Assembly: GCA_002490705.1 (NCBI GenBank)
Contig: DKUO01000051.1
Location: forward strand, 1-23,608
Source of the DNA: Lachnospiraceae bacterium UBA7202
GTDB taxonomy: Bacteria; Bacillota; Clostridia; Lachnospirales; Lachnospiraceae
Length of the DNA: 23,608 nt
Reading direction: 5' to 3'
In this document: in pieces, positions 23,555 through 23,608 of the stretch
How positions within the stretch are numbered: position 1 is the first letter of the stretch
Layout of the letters: each line of letters opens with the position of its first letter
Translations under genes and position numbers: made by a program
Notes under the pieces: model-generated
What the model saw: only the letters and a program-made list of their open reading frames with translations
Databases searched by the model: none
Told to the model about the DNA's origin: nothing

Positions 23555-23608
23555 AGAGGGCCCCTGAGAAAAAATTTAAAAATTTTGGGTAATCAAAGTT
23601 TTGGAGGG
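23555..23608 (+). other. Non-coding end of window with ribosome-binding-site-like sequence
   Basis: After the FliT-like gene comes a GGGCCC block, an AT-rich stretch (about 23570-23588), and TTTGGAGGG at the very end. The last motif resembles a ribosome binding site, so a further gene may start just beyond the window. No promoter or complete hairpin with a T-tract can be supported. Confidence 0.35.

Noticed and set aside
1..23608. CRISPR arrays, insertion sequences, prophage or plasmid genes
   Set aside because: No regularly spaced repeats, transposase or integrase reading frames, or phage-type genes were seen.

Overview
The window is about 23.6 kb of chromosome from a motile, Gram-positive anaerobe, most probably a member of the Lachnospiraceae (Clostridia) with roughly 50% GC. 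This rests on the flagellar gene order, the strong AGGAGG-type ribosome binding sites, the YesM/YesN-type two-component pair, and TAAA-N15-CCGATAT (sigma-28/SigD) promoters. The species cannot be named from the sequence alone.

Region 1 (1-530) is the tail of an rRNA operon: the 3' end of 23S rRNA, then tRNA-Asp(GTC) and tRNA-Leu(TAA), closed by a strong intrinsic terminator. No 5S rRNA gene lies between the 23S and the tRNAs.

Region 2 (572-8971) is a sensing and transport block on the + strand: a LytS/YesM-type sensor kinase, an AraC-type response regulator, then an ABC importer of the AfuA/FbpABC (COG1840) class made of a lipoprotein, a fused double permease and an ATPase, and finally a CPA2-type cation:proton antiporter with a long charged tail. 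The importer has its own sigma-A-like promoter, with a perfect 7+7 palindrome over the predicted transcription start. A hairpin between the lipoprotein and permease genes probably sets their relative expression. The substrate is unresolved: the adjacent iron-binding tyrosine pair of classical FbpA proteins is not visible.

Region 3 (8993-16106) is a late flagellar operon started by a sigma-28 promoter: flgM (anti-sigma-28), flgN (chaperone), two tandem divergent flgK genes, an enlarged flgL, fliW and csrA, ended by a terminator. The promoter sits inside a long inverted repeat whose right arm can also pair with the flgM leader. That leader carries four GGA motifs over the ribosome binding site, a plausible CsrA target.

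Region 4 (16105-19403, minus strand) is a three-gene cassette inserted between the two flagellar operons: a GT4 glycosyltransferase, an unrecognised 328-residue protein with a faint methyltransferase-like pattern, and a CgeB/DUF3880-type glycosyltransferase. Its position suggests flagellin or cap-protein glycosylation.

Region 5 (19501-23608) is a second sigma-28 flagellar operon: flaG, a very large fliD (837 aa, with an internal insertion of about 320 residues), fliS and a FliT-like chaperone gene. The window ends in a short non-coding stretch with a ribosome-binding-site-like sequence, suggesting another gene just outside.

Together, regions 3-5 cover filament junction, cap, export chaperones, sigma-28 checkpoint, post-transcriptional CsrA/FliW control and probable glycosylation. 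The flagellin gene itself is not in the window.
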